Source of the DNA: Fragilariopsis cylindrus CCMP1102
Taxonomy: Eukaryota > Bacillariophyta > Bacillariophyceae > Bacillariales > Bacillariaceae
Direction: 5' to 3'
Length of the DNA: 64,000 nt
NCBI GenBank assembly: GCA_900095095.1
Contig: FMBT01000362.1
Location: 62,001-126,000, forward strand
Positions 10,788-22,272 of the stretch are shown here, one piece after another (position 1 is the stretch's first letter; the number at the start of each line of letters is the position of its first letter). Position numbers and translations under genes: made by a program. Below the pieces are notes generated by a model that had not been told where the DNA came from, made no database searches, and saw nothing but the letters and a program-made list of their open reading frames with translations.

Positions 10788-11811
10788 ATTCGATTTATAT
10801 TAATTTTGTTTCGATGATTGTCAGGTTTATATGTCTGTCCTCCTTCTCAGTAAATATATACAAGATGAAAAAAATTCAAGTGTATTATTTGTCTGCGCAT
10901 TTATTTCCTCAAGAACCGTCATGTATGATAATAAATTAATAAATAATAATATAAGAAATCAAAACAAGTTTGGAATGATGACTCCAACGTCTTCTCCTAC
11001 TACATATATAGCAGCAGAAAAATAGTTTAGTTTAGTTATGATTTTTTTCTTGCTATTAAATTTAGTGATGCAGATCACAGACATCATGAAGTACAGGACA
11101 TCTATACAAACAACAAGCTGCTTATATTTTAGGTTTGCATATATATGCAATAGTATGAACAAAATGAATAGGAAGGACTACAAAGAATTCTTTACATGAC
11201 AATGTTTGAATTGGGTTCAATTCCCTCATTGTGTGTACAGTTTGGGCACTCTTTCTGACTTTATGTGCAGTGTTGAACGACCTCCACTTAGAAACTGTGA
11301 TTCTTCCGCTCCAATGCTTACATGGAATGCATAGAATAATATATGGTGCCAATCAGATTGGTCCATCATCTCTAGCACTACGGAGTAAACTATGATGTTA
11401 AATAGAGAAATAATCATGTTTTATTTGAAGGTCGGTCGGGCTATCAAAGCGGCGACGAACCAGGGTCAAAATGGCGAACGAACCAGGGTCAAAATGGCGA
11501 ACGTTGAAGCAGAACTTAGTAAATCGTGCGTGTGGTGTGCGCCAAAATTTTTGCTACTAATTTAGACATTTTCCCCAAAAGAAGTAGAGTGCGCATTTTG
11601 CGTCAATTAGCACAAAAAATAAGACGCCATCATTTGCTACAGTATTCAAAGAAACAATCAGTCAAGTACCTCCCTCTCCTACAGTAAGTTGAATGTGCAG
11701 ATAGGTTGCTATTTATTATATATAATTACACCATAATAGCATTATGTCGTCGGGTTTTCGTTCAATAATTTTCAAATTATCTCGCTGGTAGTAGCAGGGC
11801 GAAAAGAAATA
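10788..11811. other. Intergenic, no gene seen
   Basis: About 1 kb of AT-rich sequence between two plus-strand genes. It holds only short chance frames, plus an exact 23-bp tandem duplication at 11457-11502. A CAGTAAGTT at about 11684 looks like a donor, but no coding exon could be linked to it. Confidence 0.5.
11457..11502. repeat. Exact 23-bp tandem duplication
   Basis: The unit gaaccagggtcaaaatggcg plus aac occurs at 11457-11479 and again at 11480-11502 with no mismatch, about 310 bp upstream of the phosphatase start. Confidence 0.9.
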
Positions 11812-14242
11812 ATGGCAACTCTATCAGGGTGTTGGTGTGTTCCGCAAATATGGGTAATGCAGAACCAAATTGTGAATCGTTAAGTGCGTGGATACCAAAG
11901 GACGGTGATGCAAAGTCTGTATTGGAGGATCAACCATACCCATTAGGAGAAGCTGTAAAGAACAAGTTTAAATTGGCAGCAACAGCAATTCTTGGGACAT
12001 CTAAAAATGATTCTATATCGGAAGAAGTAGAAACCGTCCACGACGATTCTAATGCCAATAAGAAGTTTGATATCATTGCCATTGGAATGCAAGAAGCAAC
12101 ATTTGAAGTATCGGAAGAAACATCACCCTCTAAACTTACCAAATTTAAAAGGCTACAAAAGATGACTGCTGTAGTTGAGCAAGCTACTTTAGACAAAAAT
12201 TATCAAGAAGAAAATGCAACAATAAAAAATATCAAAAATTTAAGAAGTCAGCTTGCTTCCAAGAGGAGTATTGGTTTCATGCAATCAACATCATCAGGAC
12301 CAGAAAAATCAACAATATCAGCATGTCCTCTGGAAACATCGGGAGAAGAGAATAAAGATGATGCCGATCCAAGTCAAAATGATGACACTCGTTTGTTACA
12401 TCATATGTTGCAGGAACATTTACCTAGCTATACACGAGCAGTCTCGTACCAGCGTGGTCAAATGAGAATGATAATTTTTTATAATAACAATGAGATTGAT
12501 CTAGATGTGCTCAGTGTAAAAGCACAAAACACAGGGAGGGGTGGACTGGCCAATAAGGGTGGAATTGTGGCAGAATGTGATATTAATTCAGGTACTAGAA
12601 TTTCCTTTCTTACTGCCCATTTAGAAGCTCACGAAGGTATATCCAAATACAACACACGATGTTCTACGATAGGGGACATATTGAAGGGTACCGTGTCGGG
12701 GGTTGCCGATTCCTATTGTGATGTATCTATGACTAGTCATTTTACGTTTGTCACAGGCGATTTGAATTTTAGAACTAGACTACCGGATCATGAAATAGGA
12801 TCAGACGAACATATCGAAGCCACACATAATCTTACCGAAAACAAAGACTGGAAAACTCTGAACAGGCACGACGAATTGTCGCTTGCTCTTACAAATAAAG
12901 AATGTCTTGTTGGCTTCTCGACACCAAGGTGCAACTTTCCACCAACTTTTAAGGTAGAAAGGAAAGATGGTTATGGCTACAATCCAAAACGATCTCCATC
13001 TTATACCGATCGGATACTATACAAGGCAAATCATGGCTTGTCAGAAATGATCAGCCCTCAGGCGTACGAGCCTATTGACCACTTCACAACAAGTGACCAT
13101 AAGCCTATTCGTGGTGCATTCGAAATTCAACTCAACTCAAATTTAAAATGGAGACCTATGTTGAAAAAGACGCATACAAGCTTTCGATACTTTCGTAAGC
13201 AAAAACTCAGTACTTTCAATCCGAAAACGAAGAAGGTTTCATCTGTGGGATGTAAATCTGAACATATGTATCTTTTCATTTCTTCAATTGAATGCAACAT
13301 TGAACAAGGTCCACGTCTAAGCTCAGTATACTTGCCTAGTCCCTGTGTAGCTTTCGTATCAACCCCTAATGAAGCAATAACAACAGAAGTTGTCACTTTG
13401 GCAATGAAATGGAACACTTTTTATAGAAAGTATAGAAAGTCACCCATTCCAGTATTTCAAATGGATCGTGGAAATCTAGTCAAAATGAGATGGCCACATA
13501 CGAAACCAATTCCGAATACGTTGAATCCTAAATGGGAAGGTGAAATGAATCTCAAGGTCCGAACGCATGATGAAATTGGTACGCCAGTGGATTTGACGGG
13601 AGCGATGCTTCATATTATGGTACTTGACAGTAGAGACAATCTAAGTTTGGTAGGGTCCTGTACTTTAAATCTTGCATCCTTGATTGATGCTTCCAGATAT
13701 CGAAAATCAGTGGCAGCGCCAAGTTCTATAAGAGAACCATTAGCAGATACTAAATCAAACTTAGCAATGTCATTTGCCGCTCGTTTGCTAGGAATGAGCA
13801 AGTCACATAAAGAATCTTCACAATCTACAATATCCGATGGGAACTCAAAAAACGACATCGGAACCAACGTTCGTAACGATGAACATTCTGATCCTGCCTT
13901 TAACATTACTTCAAGCAACCCTATTTTCAATATACAAGAAGAGACCGTTATAAATACTGATATCCCGAACGACCCATCGACAACAGTTAAATTATCCACA
14001 GAAAATAATCCATCGTCCGACTTGAAAAAAATACAAGCATCCTCCGCCTTTTCTTCAAGCGTTAAAGGGGCCTGATGTCGAGTTTCGGATCTACCCGATC
14101 TGATATGGTTCACTCTCTACAGATCAATGAAGTTCTTATGAAGAATGGTGTAGAAAATGGTACCATCAAGTTTAATATGGATACATGGTGGCTAAATGAT
14201 GGGGAATACGACAAACTTCCGAAAGATTGGAGGGGTAGATAA
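11812..14242 (+). CDS. Inositol polyphosphate 5-phosphatase with C-terminal C2 domain, two apparent frame breaks
   Basis: The open frame 11829-14075 has the 5-phosphatase signatures in order: LVCSANMGN near the start, FDIIAIGMQEA, GGLANKGGI, TAHLEAHEG, FVTGDLNFRTRL, PSYTDRIL and TTSDHKPI. This is a complete Mg2+-dependent endonuclease/phosphatase fold. A C2-like domain follows (PNTLNPKWEGEMNLKV ... LHIMVLDSRDNLSLVG), then a disordered tail. The frame itself has no ATG before the first motif. ATG 11812 lies one base out of frame, across the GGG at 11827-11829. Likewise, after the TGA near 14073 the next frame reads on for 55 codons with protein-like content (WWLNDGEYDKLP) to a stop at 14242; the switch sits on the GGGG at about 14067-14070. 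One extra G at each site would give a single protein of about 810 residues. It probably removes the 5-phosphate of phosphoinositides at membranes. Confidence 0.85.
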
Positions 14243-14416
14243 TAGAATAGAATCCATCATTTTATGAAGATATCGTCGCATGCATTTAATCAGAAGATAA
14301 AGAAATGTATTCTAAAAGAAAAGAGATCGCTTCATAGTATTATTATTATTAATATTATTATCATTATTTACTAACAACAACACAGTTAGATTGCTCTACC
14401 CTTTATTTACATTTCA

Positions 14417-16182
14417 TCAATCATCTTCTTCATCAAAGAATTCATCATCATCGCTTAGTTCTAATTCGTAACTTGAACCCCACTCATAACTATTCAAAAA
14501 TATTGTTGTAATAGCGTCCAATGCCTTGGTATCAACAGGTATTTGAAATTCATAAAATCACCCAAAAGAGTGTGCCAACAGTATCCGTTTTCGGAATATC
14601 GCGAAGGGTTAACGTTGTCAGAAGCAGAAACGGGTGATTGTTGTGGAGTGCGAGACGCTAAATAGAGTTGGAGTTGGTGTATATACTGCACGGAAAAGCG
14701 AGTGGGAGAAACTTCAGAAAGTGCCAGACGAATATCTTCTAACGTAAGATTTGTATCTCGACGTGTTACTGGTCCATTGTTACAGGCAGAAGTCAGGACT
14801 TCATACATATCAGTTGGTGTGTAACCTTCTGTCGCATTAACTATATAATGTAGAATCGATTCCTCTGGAGATAGGTCTTCAAACCATTTTTTAAGCAGAT
14901 CGAGTCGATCTTCCGTATTCGGCAACCCAACATACATTTTCTGTGGAAGACGTCTCATAGCTGCAATATCCACATCCCATGGATGGTTGGTAGCAGCAAT
15001 GATCAATACACGATTTTCCATTGTACTGCTTGTACCAGGTATAACACCGTCCAACCATTGCAACCATTCTGTTTTCATTTCTCTTGTGGTATGGTGTTCT
15101 CCATCTTGACGGTTCATGAAGAGTCCGTCGACGTCGTCTAGAACCACTAAGCAGGATCTCAGTTTAGTTATCAATTCAAAAAGGGTTTTAAGTCTTGGGG
15201 TTGTTGATCCTGCGTACTCTTTCTTCTGAATTAAACTTGGCGTTATTACTAATGTTGGCAATCCAGAGTGTGTTGCGATAGCACGTATTAGTAAAGTTTT
15301 CCCGGTACCAGGAGGTCCATATAAAATCGCACCATGACGGTTATTGTTTCCTTTCATAACTAATTTTTCGTAGGGAGAGAGTTTGCGTTCGTGTTTGTTT
15401 TTGTGTTCATTTTCAGACGAAATGGAAAAAGACGACATTATCCACTGCGTTATTGTAGATTTTACTCCCCAAAGTCCTCCAATTTCCTGAAAGGTTGTCT
15501 TATTTTTTGACAGAAGCAAACATGATTCAAGTAGAGCCGCTTCCGCTTTTGTAAGTTGAAGCAGTATTCGTTGGAATTCTCCAAGAGTTAAAGCTTTGCA
15601 TTTATGTAGCTCTTGTGCCAATTGAAGCATATAGGTAGGTTTAATATTGGGTGGTTGGTGGTCTGATTCTTGTTGAAGCCAATTGATGATTTTCCGCACA
15701 TCGTTTTGTGATAGGGCCTTTCTATTGTTACCAAAGAAACCACCGCCACTACCATATAATATATCGTCGTCGTTCTCGTCATGTCTTATATCATCTCGTA
15801 AATCGCTGTAGATTTCTCGAAAGACATCACGGAAAATGAAAAATAATTCAAAACTTATTATACCCAATGCAAAATATTTGGTGACATCAGCGACTCGATC
15901 GATGCTTTCCCGTGATATTTCTGGAAATCTAAGCCAGTTAGGAAAACCATTTCTTGTTGTATCCTTCGTTGTAGCTGTACTTGTAATGACGATTGAAGGG
16001 ATATTTATCTGATTTGATGACATGTATTTTTCTTTTTTATCGAATAATGAAGTAATCGACCTCAATGGTCGCCGTCGTCCCCTCTGCTGTTTCTGATGAT
16101 TGATGTCGACAACAGCATCAGACGAGCATATTAAGCTTGTCAGCAGGAGAAGCATTCGACTGGGCGTCTTGCTGCGATTCAT
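14417..16182 (-). CDS. Membrane-anchored AAA+ ATPase (Msp1/VPS4-like clade), one apparent frame break near the C-terminus
   Basis: Start is placed at ATG 16182 (MNRSKTPSRMLLLLTSLICSS), which gives a signal-like hydrophobic N-terminus; ATG 16215 is an in-frame alternative. A second membrane segment (FALGIISFELFFIF) lies near residue 105. The AAA module has Walker A GPPGTGKT, Walker B LVVLDDVDGLF, sensor-1 AATNHP and an arginine-finger region AMRRLPQKMYVGLP, closest to the VPS4/katanin/Msp1 clade. The open frame ends at 14494, but the frame one base away continues (EFQIPVD ... YEWGSSYELEL) to an acidic end and TGA at 14417. The switch falls at the AAAA run 14554-14557 (TTTT on the coding strand), where one more base would give GDFYEF and about 588 residues. 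It is probably a protein extractase or remodeller of an organelle or ER membrane; the substrate is unknown. Confidence 0.85.
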
Positions 16183-16625
16183 CTTCGATCTACTGTAATG
16201 AAGTTTCGGAAACACTGTGAACTATTTGAGCTATTGTAACCCATGTAATGCATATATAACATTATAATGCATGATAAATCAACCCAACATTTCCGAATTT
16301 GTTGATGGCTGGATTTTAGGGAGAAGAAATTGTATTCCTCTTTCTTGAAAAGAACTCAAAACAATTACTCCGACATAATTAATTTCCCCTCTCCCCTGAC
16401 CGAAATTAGTCACTAATATGAATCACACATGCGTCATGCGTGTTTTGATGTCGTCATCACGATAAAAATCGCAAAATACGTCAAAGAACAACAACACAAA
16501 AGGATGACAACAACAATCATTGAACCTTGTACAAAGTTACTATTCAGTAAGGCATTACAAAATCAAAGATCAATAAACGAATTCACCAAACAGTATAAAA
16601 CTTAAAAAAAGAAAAGAATCGAACA
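16183..16625. promoter_or_regulatory. Divergent promoter region, AAA+ gene and HHL1-like gene
   Basis: 443 bp lie between divergent start codons, so it must carry both promoters. It has tgcgtcatgcgtg and tgatgtcgtcatcac near 16430-16460, which contain TGACG/CGTCA-like cores often used by bZIP factors. That assignment is inference from sequence resemblance only. Confidence 0.4.
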
Positions 16626-17295
16626 ATGAAAGGAGCAACAATTGCAATCACACTTCTAGCGGCAATCTTGCCACAAACACTATCCTTTGGCGTTGGAAGT
16701 ATTCGACAGACACAACATCAGGTGTAAGTGAAAAAGATTTGTCGTTTAGCACGCACTTTCATCGCATTTGTCGTTATAAAGTAGTTTCCTAACTGATCAA
16801 TCGTTATTCTTCTTTATTTATTATTATAGCTGTTCAAAGTCATCACTAATGGCAAAGGGGTTTGGAAATGTTGATGATACTAAAAAGGTAGAAAAATCAA
16901 AATCAGACGGACAAGTAGAACGAGAACGAGCAAGCAGTAAATACGACGAGATTGCAAAATCTGGTGGACAAGAATATGCGGTTTTTGTACGACAATTCGG
17001 TAGTCCTGATGATTCTTGGTTGCCATGCGGATCTGTAGCTGTTGCACGTGGTGATCAAGTATCGAATGCTATCTTTGGTAATGAAGAAGCCCTAAAAATT
17101 GGTATCGTACGTACTTTTCCTAAACTTATGGGTTCTGAAGCAGAATTTGAATATGGATATAACCTAAAAATCTACCCTGATGAACCTGTCGAAGTTGCAT
17201 CAAAGAGAGCAGGTGGCGATGGTCCAAGTATAGGCAACTGGATGTCGAATCTGCTTAGTCCAATTGATGCTTCTAGTGCTGCTCCACCGTCGTAG
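16626..17295 (+). CDS. HHL1-like (DUF6523) plastid protein
   Basis: Two exons (16626-16723 and 16830-17295), joined GTAAGT to TTATAG in phase 2, give about 187 residues. The N-terminus is a signal peptide (MKGATIAITLLAAILPQTLS) ending before FGVGS, an ASAF-like site, so import into the complex plastid is predicted. The mature part has EYAVFVRQFG, SWLPCGSVAVARGDQVSNAIF and a FPKLMGSEAEFEYGYNLK block followed by PDEPVEVASK. This conserved order is what I know from plant and algal HHL1-like proteins, which in Arabidopsis protect photosystem II under high light. Family assignment is from memory of these motifs and is moderately secure. The exact role in this organism is inferred. Confidence 0.75.
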
Positions 17296-17500
17296 GCTTA
17301 AAAGAAAAAATGCTATTGAACGACTTCATTCAGACACTGTCAAACAAAAACGTAACAATATATTTATATCTTAAATACTAGCTTAACACTAATGCACAAA
17401 AAAGGAATTGTGTCCCCCTCTTCTATGAACAAATACCTAACAATACTATTCTGTGGTAAACATAATTCGTGTTTCATGCTATATTTATTGACTTGACGTG

Positions 17501-18958
17501 TTATGATTCCGATGAAGGCAATTCCTCATCCTCAAAAAATGGCAAGTTGTGTTTTCGAATTCCAGCAATTGTTATTGATTGGAACTTTTCAAGAGTGATA
17601 CCATCAGTATCATATGATCCGTCGTTCGAGTTTCTCAGCTCCTCCAAAAGTTTCCCAGCTAGTGCATCTATGGCAGGATTAGGATCATGTTTCCATGTAA
17701 ATAGTCCCTTCGCAATTTCTTCTTTGCTTAAAACATTATCTCCATTTATGTCCCAAGCAGCAAATACAGATCGTGCAAAACATTCTGAACTCGCACCAAG
17801 CTTATCAACTAACCGACCAGTATTTTCAGAACTAAGAATCCAGTGTCCTTTGCTCTTGCTTGAAGGAGAAAGGTCGTGTTGTATAGCTTTTCCTGTGTTT
17901 GGATCAATTTTGTAGACGCATGGTACAGAATTAGGAATATGAATATTCGAGACTTCTTCACGAGGAATATCATCCAGATAAGCTATAAGGCATCTGTGGC
18001 GAAAATTATATTTTAGAAATGATAAAGTCAGAAACGAGACTGCTGGCAAACGATCACCTTAAGAAGGAGAACAAAATCTACAATCTTGAAGTGATAATGT
18101 CAAAATCTTGCATTACCTTATGGTATTGGCATGTGCGGCGATTAATATTGATCTCTCTTTGGGAATCATCGTTGGAACTATAGCACCATACCAGTATCTG
18201 AGTACGCGTTGTTGACAGTCATATAATGATTCTGTCAAAGGAGCGGGTGGCGGATTATAATGCGGATGGGCTTCGTCCATGGGAGGCGGCGTTGCCATCA
18301 TTTCACGTCTCCATGATGTCATCTGTTCAGCTCCGTGCATAGTTGTAAGTTCTGGGTTATTTTTTGATAGACCTTGTAAGGCACCATAGCTATTGACAAC
18401 ATCATCATGTTGTAAGTGAAGGAAGGAAGGAAGGGAGGGAATGGAGGGGTGATTGAGTGATTGTGTGTCAATTTTAATCACAACAATATATAGTTATAAA
18501 AATAGAAGACAATCGTAAACGTACTGTCGTTCATTCAACTTCCAAGTCTTCGTAATTTCAATCGAGGTTGTCGCGTCGCCTAAAATGTCCATAACAGCTT
18601 CAGCACTCTCGTATGCTCGCTTCAATTCGGAGGAATAGATGGAATCAAATTTCAGGTCTTTCTCTTTCATTAAACGACCTGCATCTTTCGCCTGTTCAAT
18701 TCCAAGATCAGTCAATGGAACGTCACACCAACCAGAAAATGTTGGAATCTGATTCCATAAACTCTGTCCATGACGTAGAAGTACAACCGTCGATGGTAGA
18801 ATAAGTTGCGATGTTTCATCATTGTTTGATGATGTTTTGTTGGATGACGAATAGCAAACGCGACGAATAATAGAAGAAGATCGTCGGCGGTGTTTCTGTG
18901 CATTCCTGCAAATAATTATTACTGTATTCGTCGTACAATTCATCGTCCTTCGAATCAT
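17501..18958 (-). CDS. Mitochondrial phosphoglycerate mutase (cofactor-dependent) fused to an EF-hand domain
   Basis: Three exons (18958-18525, 18389-18117, 17993-17501) join in phase to about 399 residues. The N-terminus is basic and Ser/Arg-rich (MIRRTMNC ... RRRSSSIIRRVC), a mitochondrial presequence pattern. The mutase domain shows LLRHGQSLWN with the phospho-accepting His, FSGWCDVPLT, the junction-created LNERHYGALQGLSK, and the second catalytic HANTIR. It interconverts 3- and 2-phosphoglycerate. After the usual mutase end (VPCVYKID) there are about 130 extra residues with a canonical EF-hand loop DINGDNVLSKEE at about 317-328 and a weaker DTDGITLEKF further on. Diatoms are known to run lower glycolysis in mitochondria, so this is probably the matrix enzyme, and the EF-hand suggests Ca2+ control. 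The splice sites rebuild the conserved ERHYG exactly, so the exon joins are reliable. Confidence 0.88.
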
Positions 18959-19438
18959 CGCTTATTGTTCACTCCAGAAAGATTGTGGTTGACTGCATTA
19001 CTTTTACTAGATAATACTAAATATTACTTCATCCTGTGCCTTTATGGTACTTCCAAGATACCATCTTGATAAATCTGCCATCATTGTACTTTGTTACAGA
19101 AAACAAAGTAGAACCTCAAAAATGGCGAACAAACACTTACTATGTACTTCAAAGTGCTGTACTAGAATTCAAAATTGAACGCCAAATCATTTCCCATCTC
19201 CCCCGATTCTCCTACTTTTTCATAATACTGTAATAATAATACTAAATTGTACAAGGAAATCTACAACGATGTAGTAGATTTATTATACTATTGTTTGTCT
19301 AGGTCTGTATTTTTCTTTTCCTAGGGCTCTGTTTATCATACTAGCTAGCATGCTTGCTAGTAGAATATGTGGTTGATTATTATTAAGCTATTCAATAAGT
19401 TTATATATATTTATTGCCATTTTCAAATTTCCATTTTA
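18959..19438. other. Intergenic, no gene seen
   Basis: 480 bp between two minus-strand genes. It is AT-rich, with a gctagctagcatgcttgctagtag palindromic cluster near 19342. No coding evidence. Confidence 0.5.
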
Positions 19439-21574
19439 TTAGTCAAAACCAAGATAGTTTTCCATTGTAAAAACGAACACTAAGGATAGAGGAAAGATCG
19501 CGAGTACACCGAGCGCCGTACCACATGTCATCACATCTTTTTGTACAAGAAGGGCCATAATGAACTGAACAACTACAATAGAAGCTGTTTCAGCAGTATA
19601 CTGCCATGCCAACCCACGAGCGTAGATGAGCCCCATAAAAATACACAAGCTAAATAAGTTTAAGAAGAAAGAAGAGAGTGAGATCGACATCATTATGCAC
19701 AACAAAAGGAGTAGAACAAATACACACGAAGTCAGTCAAGAAATAATGACACTTACCAAAAAGTGTTATTCATACATGCCGCACCTTCCAGCGCAGAAAG
19801 AGAAACAGTCATAGTCTTTCGGGTCTTCTTTGCCGCATAGAACATACTGGCAATAACTTCGCTTGAATTCGATGCTAAGGGTGCAAGGACGAAACTAACA
19901 TAAAATGGTGGGATGCTGCATTTGACAGCAATTTCTTGCATAACATCCACCATAGGGTCAGAGAAGTAAACGACCATGAGAGTACCGACGAAAAGCATTT
20001 TGAAGGCTCTCAACTTAATTGCAGACTGTTGATCCTCTGGACTTAGATCAGTAAAATCCTCGGGTATATCCTCGACCTCGTCATCATCTCCCTCGCCATC
20101 GTCATCCTTGAATACGTGCGCCTGAATACTAGCCCGAAAACCTTTATCTACTACTGGCGCATTTTTTGTCGAGTGATCATCATCGCTCATAATCAAGTAA
20201 TAGCATAGAATTACAAACTCATCAAGAGAAATAAGATTGTCGTTATCCTTATCAACTCTGGCACAAATCTCGTTCACTGTATCTTCGTCAATATTTTCAT
20301 GAAAGTCCTTGAGGAAGACCCTAATTTCGTGCTTTTCAAGCGTACCATTACCATCTGAATCGTATGCACGGAAGGCGTCGTGTAGAAGTTCTTTCAACTC
20401 GCTTAAGATCTCGGGCGATGGTTCGCTGTCTGATGGTATTGCACCGTATCCAGTTCCATCTGAGACCGACCCCAAAGAGCGTTTTGATTCCATCGTCTTG
20501 ATGGTCGACTTCACAACTCCTTTCAGCGACATTTTTCCTTCCTGTAACGTCTTCTTTGCGATAGCAATGCGTTTGTCCTTGGTTTGACCTGCATCGTTAA
20601 ATTTCAATTGTAGAACCATATATGCAACCAGACCAATGAGACACATCAAAAGACCTAAATTAAATCGAAAACAACTTGCAATGTGAGAAATTTTCAAAAA
20701 AAGACCAAATGATATTGACTTTGTCGTAGCGCAAAGCAAAACGAAATTTATTTCGTTATCATCAGATAGAAGAAACAAAACCAAATCAAACCAAACCAAA
20801 AACTTACTTCCTAATGCCCACCAATGTTCACCTTCGGCAACTTCTTCAGTTGGTCCATGCATAAACATCGCAGGGATTTGGATCAAAAAGTAAGGGATTG
20901 TTGTGAGTGCCATAACGATACCCCCATGACGAATTTCGTCCGATACAGCGACACCTGTTGTACGAAGGGTTTCCGACGTGCTTTTCCCTGGAAATAATTT
21001 AATTTTTCCTCTATAATTTGGATTTCCATTAATGATATCGACCCGACCAGCGAAGACAGATAGTGCCCATGGGATAGTCAAAAGCATGATTGTAGATCCA
21101 GCCAATGCTCCGATTCCAACTGAGAGACTGTCCTGTGCAACCTCAATCGATCCTAGGCCAGAGAAGAGAATAATGGCTGTTGTACAGTAAATAGTAATTG
21201 TATCATTTTATGAGTGAAAATCGTGATAATTATAACAGATCTAATAGATAAAGAGTGAAGCGAATGAAGTCGAAGAATACGAGGAGACGATGTCGTTCCT
21301 TCATCCCATCTCACTAAATTCAAATATATAATATTTCAAACGAACAAACAAACAATTATCATATCTATATCGTACCTCCATCAGGAACTGCCCCCAATAA
21401 TGGTAGAACTACGCCACCAACCAAACCTGCCATACTAGGAACCAACAATAAAAGTTCACTACCTTCCCCAATTAAATTTGCTGAGTAAAAAAGAGCATAC
21501 CCATATGAAAAAAACAACCATATAAGTCCTGTGGTGCCAACATCAGCTGGGTCTATTGTTGGTCCGATAGCCAT
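19439..21574 (-). CDS. Cation/Ca2+ exchanger (CaCA superfamily) with two EF-hands in the central loop
   Basis: Four exons (21574-21376, 21176-20808, 20654-19757, 19649-19439) join in phase to about 558 residues. The first half has a hydrophobic helix set and alpha-1 repeat motifs (LGAVPDG, then VGIGALAGSTIMLLTIPW). The second half has the alpha-2 repeat (LAPLASNSSEVIASMFYAAKK ... ALEGAACMNN). The acidic and Asn/Ser residues of these repeats line the ion path in this family. Between them is a cytosolic loop with two canonical EF-hand loops, DSDGNGTLEKHE (about 288-299) and DKDNDNLISLDE (about 324-335). This matches EF-hand exchangers known from plants and algae (NCL/CAX-like) that expel Ca2+ in exchange for Na+ or H+. 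Ca2+ probably binds the loop and adjusts transport. The target membrane is not evident; there is no clear signal peptide. Confidence 0.85.
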
Positions 21575-22272
21575 GATGACTTCCGATATTTCTTTTTCTG
21601 ATTACTTTGCTGTTACTACTTGCTGTTAACAATCTTTTATTATTTTCCGACTTGAGCGTAAATATATTGATCGGCGATTTGGAGGCATTAGATGACTTCA
21701 CTATTTTTGAAGGACACTTTGTTTGTAAAACTACACGATTCCTTCGTATTTTGCGTTTTTGATCCCACGAACACAAAAAATCTTTACGAATATTCATTAT
21801 TCCAAAGTCGTTGATGATTTTAACATAAAACTTGTATTTTGGATATTTGTCGCGCATACCAAAACAATTAGAGAAGGGCACTAGCATCAGCGCGCATGCG
21901 TTACGATTTTCACATACAAAGGAGATTTTAAACGCGTCGCCCGTCCATCGTTCATAAATAATGTTTGTTGCTCTGTTAATTGAGATTTTCAAATTAAATT
22001 TAGCCATATAATACTTTTCCTCATTTCATTAGCAAAGGTATGAATTTTGCATCTAAAATCGTGATCGTCAAAAGAGCACGAAGTGGCTAGAGTAGAACGG
22101 GTGTCCTCAGTTGGACTGACTCTCCCGGCGATACGTGCTTGGGCTAATATATTATAGTTTTTTTTAAAACGTTTAGTTGTATACATTTTTAAGGTATTTT
22201 TTCTATGTGTTTCGCTTATACTTTTTCGCCCCGCCAGCCTCTTCACGCCAGCCTTCTTCAAGCGCGTTTCCT
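21575..22272. other. Intergenic with a possible alternative 3' end of the methyltransferase gene
   Basis: No independent gene is convincing. On the minus strand a frame at 22411-21989 overlaps the 3' end of the PCIF1-like gene and encodes a basic tail (KGKKRKATGEG ...). It could be the true C-terminus if a further frame break exists there. The rest is AT-rich. Confidence 0.4.

Noticed and set aside
11205-11235. T-arm-like ggttcaattcc suggesting a tRNA
   Set aside because: No matching acceptor, D or anticodon arms could be placed around it.
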